Of a stretch of 64,000 nucleotides of DNA, positions 61,121 to 64,000 are shown piece by piece (the stretch's first letter is position 1; the number at the start of each line of letters is the position of its first letter). The position numbers and the translations under genes are program-made. Under the pieces are notes generated by a model that ran no database searches, was not told where the DNA came from, and saw nothing but the letters and a program-made list of their open reading frames with translations. The stretch is from Sebaldella termitidis ATCC 33386 (GTDB taxonomy: Bacteria > Fusobacteriota > Fusobacteriia > Fusobacteriales > Leptotrichiaceae). The stretch is taken from NCBI RefSeq assembly GCF_000024405.1, contig NC_013517.1, positions 3,937,989 to 4,001,988 on the forward strand, written 5' to 3'.

Positions 61121-61170
61121 AAATAAAAAAACAGAAAAATCTATCCTTGCCGATATACTTTTCTGTTTTT
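61121..61170 (-). terminator. Terminator of the EFR1 gene
   Basis: AAAAACAGAAAA and TTTTCTGTTTTT pair around a 20-base loop, about 75 bases after the stop. Confidence 0.75.
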
Positions 61171-61245
61171 TAAAGCTTTATTTTTAATATATAATATTAT
61201 TATTTCGGATCTTATTACAGTTAATCTGCATACAGCAGCAAAATT

Positions 61246-62022
61246 TTATAAAAAAACCTCCGGTTCTCTTCTGGCCGAGAATTTTTTTTCAAAAATCTTA
61301 CTTGCTAAAGCATAGCGTACTCCGGAAAAGCCTCTGCTGTTCGTCGGACATGCTGTAAAACATGCCGTACACCTAATACATACTTTTCTGTTTATCTTTT
61401 CGGGCTGTTCTGTAGAAATTGCATTTACAGGACAGATTCCGGCACAGAGTCCGCATTTCCTGCATGTTTTTTGTACAGATGGATTTAATGGGATTGCGGC
61501 AGGCTCTCTATACGGGAAATTTCCCTTTACTTCAAAGTTTATTTCCTTAATATCCGGAATGGATTCGAATTTTTCACAGCTGTCTTTTGCAAACCTTCTT
61601 ACAGCCTGTTTATCTTTTATATCAGGTCTCAGATATCCTACTCCCGGAAAAATCGAATGCTGGGCAATAAAAGCTCCTGCACTGATCACTATAAATCCGT
61701 TTTCTCCCAAAATAGTTTTTAGTTCAAGCAGTGCATCGTCATAATCTCTGTTGCCATATATCACAGCAGCTATTACAGGTGTATTATTTCCTTTTATCTT
61801 TGAAAGACTTTCAGCACATACGGCTGGTATCCGACCTGCATATACAGGCATTCCCACCACTACAAAATCTTCATTTCCAAATGATATTTCTTCTTCAGGA
61901 GGATTATTTAGCAAATCATATTCTTCTTTTTTCCGCGAAAAATATTTGGTAATTTCATTTACAATAGTTTTCGTTGTTCCTGTAGGACTGAAATAAATTT
62001 CCTTCATATGGTTATATTCCAT
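61246..62022 (-). CDS. EFR1-family flavodoxin/ferredoxin fusion protein
   Basis: The 258-residue protein has an N-terminal flavodoxin fold (IYFSPTGTTKTIVNEITKYF binds the FMN phosphate; VVGMPVYAGRIP). A C-terminal pair of 4Fe-4S motifs follows (CRKCGLCAGICPVNAI and CIRCTACFTACPTNSRGF). It is a small electron carrier of anaerobes with unknown partners. I start at ATG 62022, where GGAGGGAG is well placed; an upstream in-frame start lacks a site. Monocistronic. Confidence 0.92.
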   Translation of the reverse strand: MEYNHMKEIYFSPTGTTKTIVNEITKYFSRKKEEYDLLNNPPEEEISFGNEDFVVVGMPVYAGRIPAVCAESLSKIKGNNTPVIAAVIYGNRDYDDALLELKTILGENGFIVISAGAFIAQHSIFPGVGYLRPDIKDKQAVRRFAKDSCEKFESIPDIKEINFEVKGNFPYREPAAIPLNPSVQKTCRKCGLCAGICPVNAISTEQPEKINRKVCIRCTACFTACPTNSRGFSGVRYALASKIFEKKFSARREPEVFL

Positions 62023-62076
62023 TAATACGCTCCCTCCATTTTCTATATTCGATTCTATTGCCGAATATTTCACCAT

Positions 62077-62566
62077 TTTTAACCTCTTTATTTTTATATA
62101 CCAAAAAAGATCATAACATTAGATTATTTTTAAAGCTGTTTCTTCTGATTACACAGAAATTACAACAGAAAACTGATTATTTCAAATGGATTTTTTTTAT
62201 TATTTTAGAACAGATTTCTGAATAAATACAGAATTGAATTTGAAATTATCTGATTATATTATTTTTTCATGTTACACTTTATAAAAAAACAGATTTAAAA
62301 ACAGAAATATTAATTTTATTAAAAATACAAAAATAAAAAGGTTTTTCAGAATCAAAACCCGTTACTAAAATATATATGAATAATCACTATTATTCTATAC
62401 AATATCGCAGGTTCAAAAAATTCTTCAATCTATTATACCCCGAATAATTCATTATGTCGATAGCTGTTCCTCAATATTTCCGGAATATTTTTCCAGTTGT
62501 TGCAAATCAAAGCCTCGAAATTCAAGGTATATATCATTTTAAAATATAAAAAACTATTTTAACAAA
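62077..62566. other. Gene-free region with possible traces of a decayed small gene
   Basis: About 490 bases. The terminator of the DUF4352-like gene is at 62330-62360. On the minus strand 62430-62543 two overlapping short frames look faintly coding (for example FRGFDLQQLEKYSGNIEEQL), with stops and no ribosome site. I see no complete gene. Confidence 0.4.
62330..62360 (-). terminator. Terminator downstream of the DUF4352-like gene
   Basis: GGGTTTT and AAAACC pair on the minus strand, followed by TTTTTATTTTTG, about 200 bases beyond the stop. Confidence 0.6.
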
Positions 62567-63094
62567 TTATTGAAGTCTTATTTTCACACCGCTGCCGAAT
62601 ACATCCCAGATAATTGCTTCATCTCCGTACTCAACCGGTATTTTAAATACAATTTTACTTTCTTTAGCTTCTTCAGGCTTTATCTGTCCGGAAAATGCCC
62701 CATAACCCGGCTCATCTGTTTTTACGCTGTCTATTTCCAGCATATACTCCGCTTCCCCCAGAAGTATTTTCCCCGAATTCGGCAGATTTTTATTTTCGCT
62801 GTTTTTGTTTTTGACCATTACATCTATAACAAAATATTCTGCTCCTTCTTCTTTATTTAACAATATTTTTGAGTCATTTTTTAAAGAATCGGAGAGACTT
62901 GTTTTTATAATAGTAATTTCAAAATGATCCGCTAAGAACGGCTTGTTAAACCTCACCAGCCTTACTTTTTTTTCACCTACCTCATAAGTTTTCACTGCTT
63001 TGTAATTCTTCACAAAAAGTCTGCAGCCTATACCGCCTGCAGCTAAAATCACAAGAAAAATAACCCCTGAAATTAAGATTCTTTTTCTTTTCAT
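62567..63094 (-). CDS. Membrane-anchored DUF4352-like protein
   Basis: The 175-residue product has one N-terminal hydrophobic helix (ILISGVIFLVILAAGGIGC). An immunoglobulin-like beta domain follows (EYFVIDVMVKNKNSENKNLP, GAFSGQIKPEEAKESKIVFK), the pattern of DUF4352 extracytoplasmic domains. The Cys after GIG could be a lipid site, but the lipobox is not typical. Function is unknown. Single gene. Confidence 0.75.
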   Translation of the reverse strand: MKRKRILISGVIFLVILAAGGIGCRLFVKNYKAVKTYEVGEKKVRLVRFNKPFLADHFEITIIKTSLSDSLKNDSKILLNKEEGAEYFVIDVMVKNKNSENKNLPNSGKILLGEAEYMLEIDSVKTDEPGYGAFSGQIKPEEAKESKIVFKIPVEYGDEAIIWDVFGSGVKIRLQ

Positions 63095-63180
63095 TTTTGC
63101 TCACATCCTTATACTAAATTAAACATTTAATTTCCAAAAATCATATTAATATTTTATACAGTAAAACAGCTTTCTTACAG

Positions 63181-63448
63181 TTATTCCTCCAGTTTGACAA
63201 AAAGCTCCTCTAAAGCAATGCAGGCAGTTTCCACTTTTTCACTGTCCTGCTCGGATAAAAATCGGCTTCCCCCAGAGAGAAAATCCGTTAAATAAATACA
63301 GCTTAAGAATAATCGTTTTGGAATATAGTCCTGTTTTTTCCAGATTTCTGTAAATCTCGTTATATAATAAATCATCAAATGTATTTTCATTTCTCAGTTT
63401 TACCAGAAAATTCATTACCTTATTTTCAAAATCATTGAAATTCTCCAT
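63181..63448 (-). pseudogene. Small gene interrupted by a frameshift
   Basis: The first frame (ATG 63448) reads MENFNDFENKVMNFLVKLRN and reaches EIYRNLEKT. The second continues QDYIPKRLFLSCIYLTDFLS and ends LEELFVKLEE at 63181. The two join if one base is added in the run of six A after CTGG on the minus strand (near 63338-63343). Both halves look coding (charged, helical) and neither alone is convincing. This is a broken gene, a sequencing slip or, less likely, programmed frameshifting. No family recognised. Confidence 0.55.
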
Positions 63449-63640
63449 TTTCCAAAACCACTCCCAAAGAAAAAACTGTTTTTTATTCATAAAAATATAT
63501 AAAACATTGTATCACGTACTCTGTGAAAACTCTAACATTATTAATTTAACACTGCTTTAGTAAAATTTATTTATTTTCCATTTTTTGCAATACACATTTT
63601 ATATTAGAACATAACATAATATTATTTTTACATAATATCA

Positions 63641-63667
63641 AAAAAAGCTGCCCTTATTAAGAGCAGC
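63641..63667 (-). terminator. Terminator of the transketolase gene
   Basis: GCTGC and GCAGC arms with inner pairing, a short loop and seven T on the minus strand, eight bases after the stop. Confidence 0.85.
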
Positions 63668-63675
63668 CTGTGTTT

Positions 63676-64000
63676 TTATCCTTTTATTTTATTAACGATT
63701 TTTTCTACTGTAAATCCATATTCTTCTATTACTTTTCCTGCCGGTGCTGATGCTCCGAATGTATCTATTCCTATTGCCAGTCCGTCCATTCCTACATATT
63801 TATGCCATCCGAATGTCGATCCCATCTCAAGTGATACTCTGTTTCTTACTCCTTTTGGAAGGATACTTTCCTTATACTCACAGCTCTGTCTTTCAAAAAG
63901 CTCCATACTCGGCATACTTACTACCCTTACTGATTCTCCTGCTTTTTCCAGTTCCTTTGCTGCTCCCACTGCCAGAGATACTTCTGATCCTGTTGCTATT
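63676..64000 (-). CDS. tkt: Transketolase, C-terminal part (gene continues beyond the window)
   Basis: The visible 108 residues are the end of transketolase. [55 protein letters not shown] and [10 protein letters not shown] match the C-terminal domain of the bacterial enzyme. The start, the thiamine-diphosphate domain and the Pyr domain lie to the right of base 64000. It interconverts sugar phosphates in the pentose phosphate pathway. The frame is open to the edge. Confidence 0.96.
   Translation of the reverse strand, partial: IATGSEVSLAVGAAKELEKAGESVRVVSMPSMELFERQSCEYKESILPKGVRNRVSLEMGSTFGWHKYVGMDGLAIGIDTFGASAPAGKVIEEYGFTVEKIVNKIKG

Noticed and set aside
62430-62543. Short ORF starting MIYTLNFEALICNNWKNIPE
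   Set aside because: Only 34 codons, no ribosome site, and a second frame is equally plausible; treated as intergenic.

Overview
The window is about 64 kb of AT-rich bacterial chromosome (roughly 30-35 % GC by eye). I read it as a member of the Fusobacteriota in the Sebaldella/Leptotrichia neighbourhood. The main reasons are two giant type V autotransporters carrying the fusobacterial autotransporter-associated N-terminal domain, the Aas-like ligase/ACP/acyltransferase fusion, many small signal-peptide proteins, strong GGAGG ribosome sites and dense PTS sugar loci. The species assignment is an inference. Most genes lie on the minus strand.

Layout. 1-7.3 kb: a minus-strand operon of three small secreted proteins followed by a giant autotransporter that runs off the left edge. 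7.3-8 kb: non-coding, with a 161-bp element bounded by 24-bp inverted repeats. 8-9.7 kb: a DeoR regulator, GNAT acetyltransferase and VOC protein. 10-14.2 kb: a galactitol-type PTS operon (EIIB, aldo/keto reductase, EIIC, DeoC aldolase, a cysteine-less EIIB-like protein, EIIA), divergent from a TetR regulator. 15.4-22.6 kb: a second giant autotransporter. 23-27 kb: a SorC regulator, a nine-repeat TPR/Sel1 protein, a small membrane protein and an SGNH hydrolase. 27.2-30 kb: a NalP-like subtilisin autotransporter lipoprotein. 30.6-32.4 kb: MarR, GNAT, a Cys-rich protein and a PAS-like protein. 32.7-34.4 kb: divergent rihB/yeiL, as in Escherichia coli, around a 20-bp palindrome. 34.5-37.5 kb: a polymorphic-toxin locus with a DUF4280 (PAAR-like) toxin, two immunity-like genes, two orphan toxin tails and decayed immunity-like fragments. 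38.6-43.5 kb: nine tRNA genes in two clusters, ung, a 54-bp direct repeat anchored at tRNA-Glu, and bioY. 43.7-46.8 kb: the Aas-like fusion and a lipoprotein. 47-54 kb: a seven-gene sgc-type PTS operon with its own PRD regulator. 54.4-56.4 kb: an ASCH-like protein with a possibly structured leader, an orphan barstar and a membrane protein. 56.6-60.2 kb: fruR-fruK-fruA. 60.4-64 kb: a HAM1-like protein, an EFR1 flavodoxin/ferredoxin, an anchored DUF4352-like protein, a frameshifted ORF and the C-terminal end of transketolase.

How the genes work together. Three complete PTS loci (deoC-PTS, sgc, fru), BioY and nucleoside hydrolase point to a fermentative scavenger of sugars and nucleosides. DeoC and RihB together could handle (deoxy)nucleoside sugars. 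The autotransporters, the NalP-like protease and the PAAR-like toxin make up a contact and competition surface. The least explained parts are the toxin array, the DeoC-linked PTS with its cysteine-less EIIB paralogue, the small secreted proteins upstream of the first autotransporter, and the inverted and direct repeat elements. I saw no CRISPR array, rRNA, transposase or integrase.
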